From Dehalococcoidia bacterium (GTDB lineage Bacteria > Chloroflexota > Dehalococcoidia > DSTF01 > JACRBR01): 64,000 nt of DNA. Location: positions 1-64,000 of the forward strand of contig JBBDXD010000001.1 of NCBI GenBank assembly GCA_040902535.1. The letters run 5' to 3'. The translations under genes were made by a program, and so were the position numbers. Shown one piece after another: positions 16,339 through 25,779 of the stretch. How positions within the stretch are numbered: position 1 is the first letter of the stretch; every line of letters starts with the position of its first letter. The notes under the pieces were generated by a model. The model saw only the letters and a program-made list of their open reading frames with translations. It made no database searches and was not told where the DNA came from.

Positions 16339-17248
16339 ACCGCCAGCCCCAATCTACCGGCCGCTGACAGAAGCGGACGTGCCCGTCACCGCCTACATCC
16401 GCAAGGCCGCGCTCGAAGGGCTGGGCCGCGAGCAGGGGCGGATACCGCAGCCCTGGCAGCCGTCTCTCGGAGGACACTCTGGGCACCTCGTGCGCACCGA
16501 TCCGGCGGGTTCATGGGCTGCCGAGATCGACGGACTCGTGGTCGGGTTTGCGCAATCGTTTGTCCGCGGCGAGATCTGGTTCCTGGCGCAGCTATTCGTC
16601 CAACCCGAGGTACACACCCGAGGCATCGGGCGTGAATTGCTCCGTTTGGCGCAAGACTACGGCCGCCGCCGCGGCGCTCGCGTGTTCGCAGTAGTCGCGT
16701 CGTCATCTCCGGTGGCGCAGGCGTTGTACATGCGGTCAGGCATGTTCGGCATCGGTACCGGCTACCGCGTGACCGGCGCCGTCTCCGCGCTGCTCGCGCT
16801 ACCCGAGCCGAAGGCGAATCGCAAGCGCGTCGTCGATTGCTCCGGCTGGCTCGACCGTATCGCCGAGATCGACCGCGAACTCTTCGGCGCCGAACGCCGC
16901 CAGGACCACGAGTACTACCTGCGGCCCGGCCCGGTCGACCATCACTCGTTTGGACTGACGCGTGATGGTGTGCTCGAAGGCTACGGCTATGTCGACGCGC
17001 GCGGATGGATCGGCCCCATCGCCGCGAGCGAACCGGACGGACAACGGCCGCTGTTGCGCATGGCCGCGGAGTACCTGGCCGGCCGGGGCGTCGAAGAAGC
17101 GAGCATCTGGGTGGCTTCTCTCAACCACGTGATGATGAGCAGCTTGCTCGAAGCGGGATGGAAGTCGCAGCCGGTGACCTACTTCATGTCGAGCGAGCCC
17201 TTTGGGCGGTTCGACCGGTATCAACCCTCCGGCGGCTTCTTGTTGTGA
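16331..17248 (+). CDS. GNAT-fold acetyltransferase with two GNAT-like halves
   Basis: The 305-residue protein begins with an acetyltransferase domain. The acetyl-CoA loop is LFVQPEVHTRGIGRELLRLA (about 92-111), and ALYMRSGM follows. The second half (about 160-305) also resembles a GNAT fold (REEL-like REIDRELFG segment; LRMAAEYLAGRGVEEASIWV) but lacks a clear CoA loop, so it may be a degenerate duplicate that forms the substrate side. The start overlaps the dehydrogenase stop. The substrate is unknown. Confidence 0.82.
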   Translation: MPEPPAPIYRPLTEADVPVTAYIRKAALEGLGREQGRIPQPWQPSLGGHSGHLVRTDPAGSWAAEIDGLVVGFAQSFVRGEIWFLAQLFVQPEVHTRGIGRELLRLAQDYGRRRGARVFAVVASSSPVAQALYMRSGMFGIGTGYRVTGAVSALLALPEPKANRKRVVDCSGWLDRIAEIDRELFGAERRQDHEYYLRPGPVDHHSFGLTRDGVLEGYGYVDARGWIGPIAASEPDGQRPLLRMAAEYLAGRGVEEASIWVASLNHVMMSSLLEAGWKSQPVTYFMSSEPFGRFDRYQPSGGFLL

Positions 17249-17275
17249 CGCTGTCTCAGGCCCGTGTGACGCGCC

Positions 17276-17281
17276 TATAAT
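17276..17281 (+). promoter_or_regulatory. -10 element before glcD
   Basis: A perfect TATAAT lies 28 nt upstream of the glcD ATG. The -35 box at 17 bp spacing is poor. The ATG at 17280, which would extend the protein by ten residues, falls inside this box and is therefore unlikely to be the start. Confidence 0.5.
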
Positions 17282-17309
17282 GCGGCGTATCCCGCCCCGG
17301 AATGCCCTG

Positions 17310-18803
17310 ATGACTGAATTGCCGCCCCCAGAACGCCCGCTGCCGAAGGGCGCCGTCACGCGCCAAGTCGTGCGCGAACTGGAGCGCGCCCTCGGTAAGG
17401 AGCGCGTGCTCTCGACGCCGGAAGAGCTTATCGCGTACGAGTTTGACGGCACGATTGAGCGCGGTACGCCGCAGGCCGTCGTGTTTCCCGAAAGCACAGA
17501 GCACGTCGCCGCCGCTGTCCAGATCGCGCATCGCTTCGACGTGCCGGTGATCCCGCGGGGCGCCGGCACGGGCCTGAGTGGAGGCGCCGTCGCGGCGATC
17601 GGTGGCATCATCGTCGCCCTTGCACGCATGAAGCGCATTCTTGAGATCGACGCCGTGAACCGCATCGCGGTGGTCGAGCCGGGCGTCGTCAACCTTGATC
17701 TGACGAAGGCCGTGGCGCCGCTGGGGCTCTACTATGCGCCGGATCCTTCGAGCCAGCGCGCGTGCACGATCGGCGGCAATGTCGCGGAGAACGCCGGCGG
17801 GCCGCACTGCCTGGCTCACGGCGCCACGACGAACCACGTGCTCGGCGTCGAAGTTGTGCTCGCTGACGGTGAGGTCGCATGGCTCGGCGGTCGCACGCGC
17901 GACGTGCCGGGATACGACCTCGCCGGCGCGTTCGTCGGCTCGGAAGGCACGCTGGGCATCGCGACGAAAATCGTCGTGCGGCTGATGCGTACGCCCGAAT
18001 CGACGCGCACGCTGCTCGCGGTGTTCGACAGCGTCGATGACGCGAGCAACGCCGTTTCGGCAACGATCGGAGCAGGCATCCTGCCGACCGCGCTCGAGAT
18101 GATGGACAAGAACATTATCGCGGCGATCGAACCGGTCCTGCACGCCGGATTTCCGCTCGATGCCGAAGCGATCCTCCTCATTGAAGTGGAGGGCCTCGAA
18201 GAGGCGACGGTCGAGCAGGCGGATGTGATCCACGGCATTTGCCATAGCAACAACGCGCGTGAGATTCGCATCGCCGTCGGGCAGGCGGACCGCGATCTCC
18301 TGTGGGCTGCCCGCAAGACTTCGATCAGCGCGCTGGGACGGCTGTATCCCAATTACTACGTGCTGGACGGCGTCGTCCCCCGTACGCGGTTACCCGCCGT
18401 CCTTCGCGAGGTGTACGCCATTTCGGCGAAGTACGGACTCGACGTCGCGAACGTCTTCCACGCCGGCGATGGCAACCTGCACCCGAACCTCCTGTTCGAT
18501 GACCGCATCCCCGGCACGACGGCGCGCGTGCTCGAGGCGGGAGCCGAGATCATGCGGCTTTGCGTCGATGTGGGAGGCAGCATCACGGGCGAGCACGGCG
18601 TCGGCCTGGAGAAGCGCGACTTCCTCGCCTGGATCTTCGACGACACGGATCTCGCCGTGATGGGACGCTTGAAGGCAGCATTCAAGGCCGGCGAGAACTA
18701 CAACCCGTGCAAGGCCTTCCCCACTCACAAGGGATGCGGCGAGTTGAGCCAGGCGCACGTCGCTCGCGTGGCCGCCGCGGTAGGTGCCGACGTCTATGTC
18801 TAG
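17310..18803 (+). CDS. glcD: glycolate oxidase FAD subunit GlcD
   Basis: The 497-residue subunit oxidises glycolate (or a similar 2-hydroxy acid such as lactate). It has the VAO/PCMH FAD fold: VIPRGAGTGLSGGAVA (about 80-95), PDPSSQRACTIGGNVAENAGG, and GYDLAGAFVGSEGTLGIATK. The FAD-linked oxidase C-terminal domain ends with VFHAGDGNLHPNLLF and GGSITGEHGVGLEKR, where the His residues contribute to the active site. The last 8 nt overlap glcE, and glcF follows directly, the usual glcDEF order. Electrons pass to GlcF. Confidence 0.95.
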   Translation: MTELPPPERPLPKGAVTRQVVRELERALGKERVLSTPEELIAYEFDGTIERGTPQAVVFPESTEHVAAAVQIAHRFDVPVIPRGAGTGLSGGAVAAIGGIIVALARMKRILEIDAVNRIAVVEPGVVNLDLTKAVAPLGLYYAPDPSSQRACTIGGNVAENAGGPHCLAHGATTNHVLGVEVVLADGEVAWLGGRTRDVPGYDLAGAFVGSEGTLGIATKIVVRLMRTPESTRTLLAVFDSVDDASNAVSATIGAGILPTALEMMDKNIIAAIEPVLHAGFPLDAEAILLIEVEGLEEATVEQADVIHGICHSNNAREIRIAVGQADRDLLWAARKTSISALGRLYPNYYVLDGVVPRTRLPAVLREVYAISAKYGLDVANVFHAGDGNLHPNLLFDDRIPGTTARVLEAGAEIMRLCVDVGGSITGEHGVGLEKRDFLAWIFDDTDLAVMGRLKAAFKAGENYNPCKAFPTHKGCGELSQAHVARVAAAVGADVYV

Positions 18804-20100
18804 CTCCGTCGCGGCGTCCCGCATCGATGAGTTTCGTGCAGCAGTCGCTTCGAGCGTCAATGACGATCTCCTGCGCGACCGGGACCTCGATGCGTTCGTT
18901 GTTGATGGCATCGTGCCCGACCTCGTCGTGACGCCCTCGAGCGAGCACGAGTTGGCGACGGTGCTCGCCGAGGCGCACGAACACGCACTCGCCGTGATCC
19001 CGTTCGGGGCAGGGACGCACCGCTCGCTTGGCAATCTGCCCGCCGGCTTCGACATTGCGTTGTCGACAACGAGGCTCGATCGGATCGTCGCTCACGAGCC
19101 GGCGGACCTCACCGTGACCGTCGAGCCCGGTGTGCGGTTGGACGATCTCCAGACGCTGCTCGCGACAAGCAATCAGTTCCTGCCGCTTGACCCTCCCTGC
19201 GGAAACGATGCGACCGTCGGCGGGCTCATCGCGTCGGCGGCGTTCGGCCCGCTACGGCACGGCTTCGGCACGGTGCGCGATTGGTTGATCGGCGTGCGCG
19301 TCGTGCACGCGGATGGCGCGATCAGCAAGGCCGGCGGGCGCGTGGTAAAGAACGTCGCCGGTTACGAGATGACGAAGCTCTATACGGGATCGCTGGGGAC
19401 GCTCGGCGTGATCAGCGAGGCCACCTTCAAACTGATGCCGTCGCCCGCAGCGCGGCAGACGGTGGCGGCGTACTTTCATTCGCCGCACGCCGCAGCGACA
19501 TTCGCCTTCGCGGCGCAGGACGCCGGCCTATCCCTGGAGGCGGCTGAGTTGCTTTCGCCTCCCGGCGCCTTCGCAGTGCTCGGTCAATCGCGTTGGGCGG
19601 TGCTCTTGCGCGTCGGCGGCTCGCCCGGCGGCGTCGCGCGGACGCTGCGCGAGATGACGTCGCTGGCAAACGGGCTCCATGCTTCGGTCGAACACATTGA
19701 CAACGATGCCTGGCGCCGCTGGAGCGACGTCTTCACGCCGGGCGAACTCGCGTTGCGCGTGAGCGTCCAGCCGTTTGCGGTGGCGGATGCCGTCGAGGTG
19801 CTCGATCGGCGCTTCGCGGGCGCGGCTGCAACGCTCTCGGCAACGATCAGCGCCGGCGTCGTGCGCGTGAACGCGCGGCCTTCGCGCGACCATCGTCCGG
19901 CGGCGCTTGTCGCGCATGCACGCGCGCTTGCGGCGCGCTGCGATGGCTATACGGTCGTCGATGCGGCTCCGGTATCGTATAAGCGCGAGCACGACGTGTT
20001 CGGACCGCTGAGGCCCGACTTTGCGATCATGAAACGTCTCAAGGACGAATTCGACCCTCGGCGGATCCTGTCGCCCGGACGCTTCGTCGGAAGGTTGTAG
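18796..20100 (+). CDS. glcE: glycolate oxidase subunit GlcE
   Basis: The 434-residue FAD-binding subunit is a shorter paralogue of GlcD. It shows the flavin site VIPFGAGTHRSLGNLP, DPPCGNDATVGGLIASAAFGP and RVVKNVAGYEMTKLYTGSLGTLG, the typical GlcE motif set. ATG 18796 overlaps the last codons of glcD; a GTG at 18784 is an alternative start. The stop codon abuts the glcF ATG. It acts in the membrane-associated GlcDEF complex. Confidence 0.94.
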   Translation: MSSSVAASRIDEFRAAVASSVNDDLLRDRDLDAFVVDGIVPDLVVTPSSEHELATVLAEAHEHALAVIPFGAGTHRSLGNLPAGFDIALSTTRLDRIVAHEPADLTVTVEPGVRLDDLQTLLATSNQFLPLDPPCGNDATVGGLIASAAFGPLRHGFGTVRDWLIGVRVVHADGAISKAGGRVVKNVAGYEMTKLYTGSLGTLGVISEATFKLMPSPAARQTVAAYFHSPHAAATFAFAAQDAGLSLEAAELLSPPGAFAVLGQSRWAVLLRVGGSPGGVARTLREMTSLANGLHASVEHIDNDAWRRWSDVFTPGELALRVSVQPFAVADAVEVLDRRFAGAAATLSATISAGVVRVNARPSRDHRPAALVAHARALAARCDGYTVVDAAPVSYKREHDVFGPLRPDFAIMKRLKDEFDPRRILSPGRFVGRL

Positions 20101-21396
20101 ATGATGCGGGTGCACCAGCAGGCGCATGCGCACGACATGCGCCCTTCGCTTGCCGACGACATCGCTCGCTGCGTGCACTGCGGCTTCTGCTTGCAGGCGT
20201 GCCCAACGTACCTGGAACTCGGCATGGAGACGGATTCGCCTCGCGGCCGCATCGCTCTCATCGATGCCGTTGCGTCACACCGCGCCGAGCCGACGCCGTC
20301 GCTGCTCAAGCATCTGGACCAGTGCCTGCAGTGCCGGGCGTGCGAGACGGCCTGCCCCTCGGGCGTGCAGTTCGGCCGCATCATGGAGACCGCCCGCGCG
20401 GACGTCCTCGAAAGCCCGAAGCGGCCCCTGTCGTGGCGACTGCGCGTGGCGGCGCTGCGGCAGGTGCTTCCGCACCAGTCACGCATCCGCACGCTCATGA
20501 CGGCCATGCGTGTGTACGAGCGCTCGCCGCTACGCAAGCTCGTGCAACGAACTGGCGCGCTCCGTCGCGTGGCGCCGTCGCTCGCCGATGCTGAGCAGTC
20601 GATGCCCCACGTGCCATCGGAGCGGTTCAGGCCATCCGAGCAGCCCGAAGGACTGACGAAGAGCGTCGCGATGCTCACCGGTTGCGTGATGCCGCACCTG
20701 TACGCGCGCACGCACGAGGCGACGGTGCGCGTGCTCAACCGTCTCGGTTATCGAGTGATCATGGCGGCAGACCAAACGTGCTGCGGCGCGCTCAACGTGC
20801 ACGCCGGCGACCGCCGCTTCGCGCGCGAACTCGCAAAGCGCAATATCGACGCGATGCTGCGCGAAGACATCGAAGCGATCGTCGTGAACTCCGCGGGCTG
20901 CGGCTCGACGATGAAGGAGTACGGCGACCTGCTCGCTGACGACGCCGAATACGCCGCCCGGGCGGCTCGATTCGCATCGATGACGCGCGATCTGCTCGAG
21001 TTCATCGCCGTCCACGATCTGGGCGATCTGGGGGCCGTGCCGCGCGTCGTGACATACCAGGACTCGTGCCACCTCGTACACGCGCAGCGGATTGCTGCCG
21101 CGCCCCGGACGATCATGTCCCAGATACCCGCGCTTGAACTGCGCGAGATGGCGACGCCGGACCGCTGTTGCGGCAGCGCCGGACTGTACAGCATCGTCCA
21201 GGGTGACCTCTCGCGACGTCTGCTGGGGAGCAAGATGGACGACGTCGAGCGGACCGGCGCGGCGATCGTTGCCACGGCGAACCCCGGCTGCATGATGCAG
21301 CTTGAGGCCGGATTCCGTTCGCGCGAGATTCGCGGCCAAGCGGTGCACGTCATCGAACTGCTGGACGAGTCGATGCGCGCCGCCGCGCCCCGGTAA
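20101..21396 (+). CDS. glcF: glycolate oxidase iron-sulfur subunit GlcF
   Basis: The 431-residue subunit passes electrons from the flavin subunits toward the quinone pool. It has two [4Fe-4S] motifs (CVHCGFCLQACP near 24-35 and CLQCRACETACP near 76-87) and two CCG domains with DQTCCGALNVHAGD and PDRCCGSAGLYS, the ligands typical of this family. No membrane segment is seen, so it is probably peripheral. It directly follows glcE with no gap. Confidence 0.95.
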   Translation: MMRVHQQAHAHDMRPSLADDIARCVHCGFCLQACPTYLELGMETDSPRGRIALIDAVASHRAEPTPSLLKHLDQCLQCRACETACPSGVQFGRIMETARADVLESPKRPLSWRLRVAALRQVLPHQSRIRTLMTAMRVYERSPLRKLVQRTGALRRVAPSLADAEQSMPHVPSERFRPSEQPEGLTKSVAMLTGCVMPHLYARTHEATVRVLNRLGYRVIMAADQTCCGALNVHAGDRRFARELAKRNIDAMLREDIEAIVVNSAGCGSTMKEYGDLLADDAEYAARAARFASMTRDLLEFIAVHDLGDLGAVPRVVTYQDSCHLVHAQRIAAAPRTIMSQIPALELREMATPDRCCGSAGLYSIVQGDLSRRLLGSKMDDVERTGAAIVATANPGCMMQLEAGFRSREIRGQAVHVIELLDESMRAAAPR

Positions 21397-21406
21397 GCCG
21401 CGACGG

Positions 21407-22396
21407 CTATTCGCGGAGCATAGCCTCGACGAGCACTTGCAGTGAAGTTTCCGGGCGGGCTCCGACGTGGCTGATCACTTCGGCCGCGGCGATCGATCCC
21501 ATCCGCGCCGCTGTGGCGAGCGCGTGTCCGTGCGTCAGACCGTAGAGGAAGCCGGCGGCATACAGGTCGCCTGCTCCGGTCGTGTCCACGACGCGCTCGA
21601 CCGGTTCGGCATCGATGACGTGAACTTCGTCTCCCGCGACGATCACAGAGCCCTTCGCGCTTCGCGTCAGCGCAGCGATGCCGCAGTGACCGCGTACCTG
21701 CTGCAGCGCATCGTCGAAGTGTTCGGTCCGGTAGAGCGACATGATTTCGTGCTCGTTCGCGAAGAGAATGTCGACGTGGCGTTCGACGAGCTCGAGGAAC
21801 TCCGTGCGGTGGCGCTCTACGCACAGTGAGTCGGACAGCGTCAGCGCGACGCGCCGCCCCGCGTCGTGCGCCAGCCGCGCCGCCTTCGTGAAGGCTTCCT
21901 TCGCCAGCGGCGGATCGAAGAGGTAACCCTCCAGGTACGTCACCTGCGCACCGGCGACGACATCGGGATCGATATCGTCTGGCGCGAGCTCGAGGCTGGC
22001 GCCGAGATATGTGTTCATCGTGCGCTGCGCATCCGCGGTCACCAGGATCAGGCAGCGTCCGGTGGTCACGCCGCTCGTCGATGGCGTGCTGCGGAAATCG
22101 ATGCCCGTCGACCGCATGTCGTGTGCGAAGACCTGCCCGAGTTGATCCGTCGCGACCTTGCCGAAGTACGCCCCGCGGCCGCCAAGCGACGCGATGCCCG
22201 CCATGGTGTTGCCCGCGGAACCGCCGGACATCTCGATGCCGGGCGGCAGACGCTCGTACAGCGCGTTCGCGACGTCCGCATCGATGAGTTGCATGGATCC
22301 CTTCGCCATGCCCTCCCGCTCCAGGATCGCGTCATCCGCGTGCACCAGCACATCCACGATCGCGTTGCCGATGCCGAGGACATCGTATTCGGGCAT
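21407..22396 (-). CDS. PfkB-family sugar/nucleoside kinase, adenosine kinase-like
   Basis: The 329-residue ribokinase-fold protein begins YDVLGIGNAIVDVLVHAD, carries SGGSAGNTMAGIASLGG and FGKVATDQLG (substrate side), and ends with the anion-hole motif DTTGAGDLYAAGFLYG that holds the catalytic Asp. The N-terminal pattern is closest to the bacterial adenosine kinase group of PfkB proteins, but the substrate is not certain. It is convergent with glcF (10 nt apart). Confidence 0.88.
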   Translation of the reverse strand: MPEYDVLGIGNAIVDVLVHADDAILEREGMAKGSMQLIDADVANALYERLPPGIEMSGGSAGNTMAGIASLGGRGAYFGKVATDQLGQVFAHDMRSTGIDFRSTPSTSGVTTGRCLILVTADAQRTMNTYLGASLELAPDDIDPDVVAGAQVTYLEGYLFDPPLAKEAFTKAARLAHDAGRRVALTLSDSLCVERHRTEFLELVERHVDILFANEHEIMSLYRTEHFDDALQQVRGHCGIAALTRSAKGSVIVAGDEVHVIDAEPVERVVDTTGAGDLYAAGFLYGLTHGHALATAARMGSIAAAEVISHVGARPETSLQVLVEAMLRE

Positions 22397-22483
22397 GCTT
22401 GCTCCTTCGAAACGCGTGAACCGGTGACGGGATACCGGCCTCGTCGACGAGTGTCAAACGAGGCGGCGTGCTAGCATCGCTCG

Positions 22484-23125
22484 ATGCGCGTCCGCCCGTC
22501 GCTGCTCGTCCTCACCTTCGTCGCTTCGGTGCTCCTCGCCGCGTGCTCCGAAGACAGTCAGGTCGAAGATTGCGCGGCCGACGGCGATTGTCCGCCCTCA
22601 GCTACCGCGACGACGTATGTCGGCGGTGCTACACAACCTTCAGACCGCACCCCATCCACGTTTGAGGTCCCGAGGTCCTGCGCTGCGCCCTACCCGTCCG
22701 GCCCACCCACCGTGACGACCGTGTTCTGCGCCGATCCGGCCTCCATGACGCAGGCCGCCGTCGTGCGCATCATCGATGGCGATACGCTGCGCGCGATCGT
22801 GGACGGCACCGAGGAGCCCGTGCGGCTCTTCGGCGTCGATACACCGGAGCGCGGCAAGGCATGCTTCAGCGAGGCGACCGACGTCTTGCGCGTCCTGGTG
22901 GCCATGCACGGCGGCCAAATACGTCTCGTCCGTGACGCGCGCAATCGCGATCCGAATGATCGTCTTCTGCGTTATGTCTATACCCCCACGGGACTCAGCA
23001 TCGACGCTGTGCTCGTCGCCGAGGGGTATGCCTACGCATGGACGCGCGATGGCGCTCTCCGCGACCCGCTCATCGACCTCGAAGCTATCGCACGGCTGGA
23101 GAAGCGAGGTTGCCTCTGGCGCTGA
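22484..23125 (+). CDS. secreted lipoprotein with thermonuclease (SNase) domain
   Basis: The 213-residue protein begins with a lipoprotein signal (SLLVLTFVASVLLAAC, lipobox LAAC) and a Ser/Thr/Pro-rich linker. The SNase-like OB-fold domain covers about 88-213. Active-site residues are conserved: IIDGDTLRAIV (Asp), EPVRLFGVDTPERG (Arg, Asp, Glu) and DPNDRLLRYVY (Arg). It is expected to be a Ca2+-dependent nuclease tethered on the cell surface. A TAGCAT box ends 6 nt before the ATG, so the transcript may be leaderless. Confidence 0.9.
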   Translation: MRVRPSLLVLTFVASVLLAACSEDSQVEDCAADGDCPPSATATTYVGGATQPSDRTPSTFEVPRSCAAPYPSGPPTVTTVFCADPASMTQAAVVRIIDGDTLRAIVDGTEEPVRLFGVDTPERGKACFSEATDVLRVLVAMHGGQIRLVRDARNRDPNDRLLRYVYTPTGLSIDAVLVAEGYAYAWTRDGALRDPLIDLEAIARLEKRGCLWR

Positions 23126-23208
23126 TCGCATCGGTCGCCGGCAAGGTGGTCTGGGAACCGCGTGCCTGTTACTATCGCTCGCGGAGGAAAGTAAGGAGGC
23201 TAGATCAC

Positions 23209-24108
23209 TTGTACAAAGTGTGGCTAACCGTTTTTGTGGTGCTGTCGATATCGGCGGCTGCGTTCTTTGCGGCGTGCGGAGGCGACGGCGACGAGACGAT
23301 CGACACGGGCGATGGAGAAATCACGATCTCCGACGATCTGCCGGACGATTTCCCGGACGACTTCCCGATCTATGATGGCGCCGATCTCCAGGGCTCGTAC
23401 CGTGGCGAGAGGGAGGGCATCGAAGGGCTCGTTGCGACGTGGACGACCGGCGACAGCGCGGAGGACGTCTCTGCGTTCTACGAGGAAGAACTGAACGGCG
23501 ACAACTGGACGATCCAGTCGCAGGGCGACCAGGGTGCTCTTGGTTCGTTCTTCGTTGCGCTGAACAACGACGAATCAAAGGCCGCGTACGTCTACATCGG
23601 CAGCAACGATGATGACACGACCATCGTCGTCACCGTCGGTGACAACGAAGGCTCGCTCACGGGTGGCGGCGATGGAACGCCGGCCGATGGCGGTGACGAC
23701 TCAGGGGATGATTCGGGAGACAGCGGCGACGACGGTTCATCCGATGGCGCGTCCGGCAGCGCCGATCTGCCCGACGAGCAGGATCTTCCGGATGACTTCC
23801 CATCGGACCGCGTGCCGCTCCCGAGCGGCGCGCGCGTCACGAGCAACAGCTCCATCTCCAGCGGCGGTACGAATACGTTCTTCGTGGAGTTCTACTCGGA
23901 GCAGAGCGCCGACGAGCTTTCTGACTACTTCAAGGATGAGCTTCCCAACAACGGCTGGACCGAAAGCCTGTCGTCTCAATCCGGCGGTGAGGTCTTCCTG
24001 TCGTTTGCGCCGGAAGGCGGTGAAACGACGTCGGGCGTGACGATTATCATCGCCGACGCGCCGACAGACGGCTACCGGCTGGTGACGCTCAGCATCTTCG
24101 GCGACTAG
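23209..24108 (+). CDS. lipoprotein with a duplicated domain, unknown function
   Basis: The start is a TTG 9 nt after a strong AAGGAGG (23193-23199). This gives a signal peptide YKVWLTVFVVLSISAAAFF with a lipobox ending AAC (Cys about residue 21). The mature protein has two related domains of about 100 residues, each opening with a DLPDDFP-type segment followed by a predicted alpha/beta stretch (SAFYEEELNGDNWTI in the first, SDYFKDELPNNGWTE in the second). They are joined by an acidic Gly/Ser/Asp linker rich in SGDD. The domain is not one I can name. A terminator follows the gene. Confidence 0.8.
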   Translation: MYKVWLTVFVVLSISAAAFFAACGGDGDETIDTGDGEITISDDLPDDFPDDFPIYDGADLQGSYRGEREGIEGLVATWTTGDSAEDVSAFYEEELNGDNWTIQSQGDQGALGSFFVALNNDESKAAYVYIGSNDDDTTIVVTVGDNEGSLTGGGDGTPADGGDDSGDDSGDSGDDGSSDGASGSADLPDEQDLPDDFPSDRVPLPSGARVTSNSSISSGGTNTFFVEFYSEQSADELSDYFKDELPNNGWTESLSSQSGGEVFLSFAPEGGETTSGVTIIIADAPTDGYRLVTLSIFGD

Positions 24109-24128
24109 CGCGACTCGACGCACGCTGG

Positions 24129-24165
24129 AGCCCCAACCCGTACTGGGTTGGGGCTTCCGTTTGTG
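24129..24165 (+). terminator. intrinsic terminator after the lipoprotein gene
   Basis: A perfect 11 bp stem AGCCCCAACCC / GGGTTGGGGCT (24129-24139 and 24145-24155) with loop GTACT is followed by TTCCGTTTGT, a weak T-tract. It stands between the lipoprotein gene and moeA. Confidence 0.8.
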
Positions 24166-24178
24166 CTTCAATCGAAGC

Positions 24179-25444
24179 ATGACCCTCCCCCAGAGCATGA
24201 TCTCTGTCGAAGAGGCCCTGACGCGCATCCTGGCCTTCGTGCCGCTGCTCGAACCCGTGGACGTGCCCATTCTTGACGCCCTCGGCCAGGTCGTTTCCGA
24301 GGATGTCGTCTCCGACGTGGACATCCCGCCGCTCGATAATACGGCGATGGACGGATACGCCGTTCGGGCGGTAGACACGAGCGGCGCGTCAGATCGCGCT
24401 CCCGTCGAACTGCGGGTTATCGGTGAACTGGCGGCGGGCTATGTATTTGACGGCGAAGTCACGCCCGACACGGCGCTGCGCATCATGACAGGCGCGCCGA
24501 TGCCGTCCGGGGCCGACGCCATCGTGCCGTTCGAAGAGACCGATGAACCTTCGGGGCGGGCCTTCGGCTCCTTCGCCAAGTCGCGCGACATCGTCGGCGT
24601 GCTGAAGGCCGCCGCCCCGGGCGCCAACATTCGGCGCGCCGCCGAGGACCTGCGCCGCGGCCAGGCAATCATCGCCCGTGGCACCGTGCTGCATCCGGCG
24701 CAGATCGGCGTGCTGGCCTCCCTGGGCAAGGCAACGGTGCGCGTGCATCGACGGCCCGTCGTCGCGATCCTCTCGACCGGCGATGAAGTGCGCGAACCCG
24801 GCGAATCGCTGAAGCCCGGCCAGATCTACGACAGCAATGCGTACAGCATCAGCGCCATGGTGGCAGCGAACGGTGGCATCCCGCGCAGGCTCGGTATCGC
24901 GCGGGATACGGTCGACGCCTTGACCGCAAAATTGCGCAAAGGACTGGACGCCGACATGCTCGTCACGTCGGCCGGCGTCTCGCGCGGCGACTATGACGTC
25001 GTCAAGGACGTGCTCGCAAACGAGGGCCAGGTGAACTTCTGGACGGTGCGCATGCGCCCGGGCAAGCCGCTGGCGTTCGGTGCCTTCCCTTCGGGCGGCC
25101 GAAACGTCCCCCATATCGGACTGCCTGGAAATCCCGTCAGTTCCATGGTGTCGTTCGAACTCTTCGGACGCCCTGCGATCTACCGCATGCTGGGACGCGC
25201 CGATTGGCAGCGCCCCGTCGTCCGCGCCGTCGCCGATGAGCCGATCGAGAACAGCGACGCGCGCCGCGTGTATGCGCGCGCGATCGTCACGCAGCGTGAC
25301 GGCCGTTATCACGCGGCGCTGACAGGCCCGCAGGGATCCGGCATCCTGACATCGATGGCGTTGGCGAACGCCTTGGCCGTGGTGCCCGAAGACGTACCGG
25401 GCGTGGCCGCGGGCGACGAAGTCGAATGCATGCTCCTGGACTAG
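24179..25444 (+). CDS. moeA: molybdopterin molybdenumtransferase MoeA
   Basis: The 421-residue protein inserts molybdate into adenylylated molybdopterin to complete the molybdenum cofactor. It shows the family motifs in order: SVEEALTRILAFV, PPLDNTAMDGYAVRA (near 45-60), ALRIMTGAPMPSGADAIVPFE, STGDEVREPGESLKPGQIYDSN-like region, TSAGVSRGDYDVVKDVL, RPGKPLAFG and GLPGNPVSSMVSF. The length is normal. ATG 24179 is chosen; ATG 24197 (before ISVEEAL) is possible. It is a single gene just after a terminator. No molybdoenzyme gene is in the window. Confidence 0.96.
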   Translation: MTLPQSMISVEEALTRILAFVPLLEPVDVPILDALGQVVSEDVVSDVDIPPLDNTAMDGYAVRAVDTSGASDRAPVELRVIGELAAGYVFDGEVTPDTALRIMTGAPMPSGADAIVPFEETDEPSGRAFGSFAKSRDIVGVLKAAAPGANIRRAAEDLRRGQAIIARGTVLHPAQIGVLASLGKATVRVHRRPVVAILSTGDEVREPGESLKPGQIYDSNAYSISAMVAANGGIPRRLGIARDTVDALTAKLRKGLDADMLVTSAGVSRGDYDVVKDVLANEGQVNFWTVRMRPGKPLAFGAFPSGGRNVPHIGLPGNPVSSMVSFELFGRPAIYRMLGRADWQRPVVRAVADEPIENSDARRVYARAIVTQRDGRYHAALTGPQGSGILTSMALANALAVVPEDVPGVAAGDEVECMLLD

Positions 25445-25445
25445 T

Positions 25446-25721
25446 TTAGAGTTCGACGCTGAACTTTGCGAAGCCGAGGCTCGCTTCGCTGAACTCAGCG
25501 TCCACGCCATCGACGACGGCGAAGCGCGGACCCCTGTGCAGAATGCGCACCAGGTCCTCGATCGCGGTGTCGTCACCCTCCGCGACGACTTCCACGCGGC
25601 GGCCATCGTCGCTATTGCGCACGTAGCCGCAGATGCCGCGCGTCACGGCCTCATGCCGGACGAACTCACGGAATCCGACGCCCTGCACGCGGCCGCTGAC
25701 GATGGCCTGCAGTCGCTTCAT
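25446..25721 (-). CDS. acyP: acylphosphatase
   Basis: The 91-residue protein hydrolyses acyl phosphates such as acetyl or carbamoyl phosphate. It has the complete family signature: IVSGRVQGVGFREFVRHEA (catalytic Arg and phosphate loop) and CGYVRNSDDGRRVEVVAEG (catalytic Asn). The fold is ferredoxin-like. It ends one base from the convergent moeA stop codon. Confidence 0.96.
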   Translation of the reverse strand: MKRLQAIVSGRVQGVGFREFVRHEAVTRGICGYVRNSDDGRRVEVVAEGDDTAIEDLVRILHRGPRFAVVDGVDAEFSEASLGFAKFSVEL

Positions 25722-25779
25722 CTCTCGGCGTGTCCCCCTGGCGCTACCGGCGTGCCCATAGCGCTGCCCGTCCTGCCTC

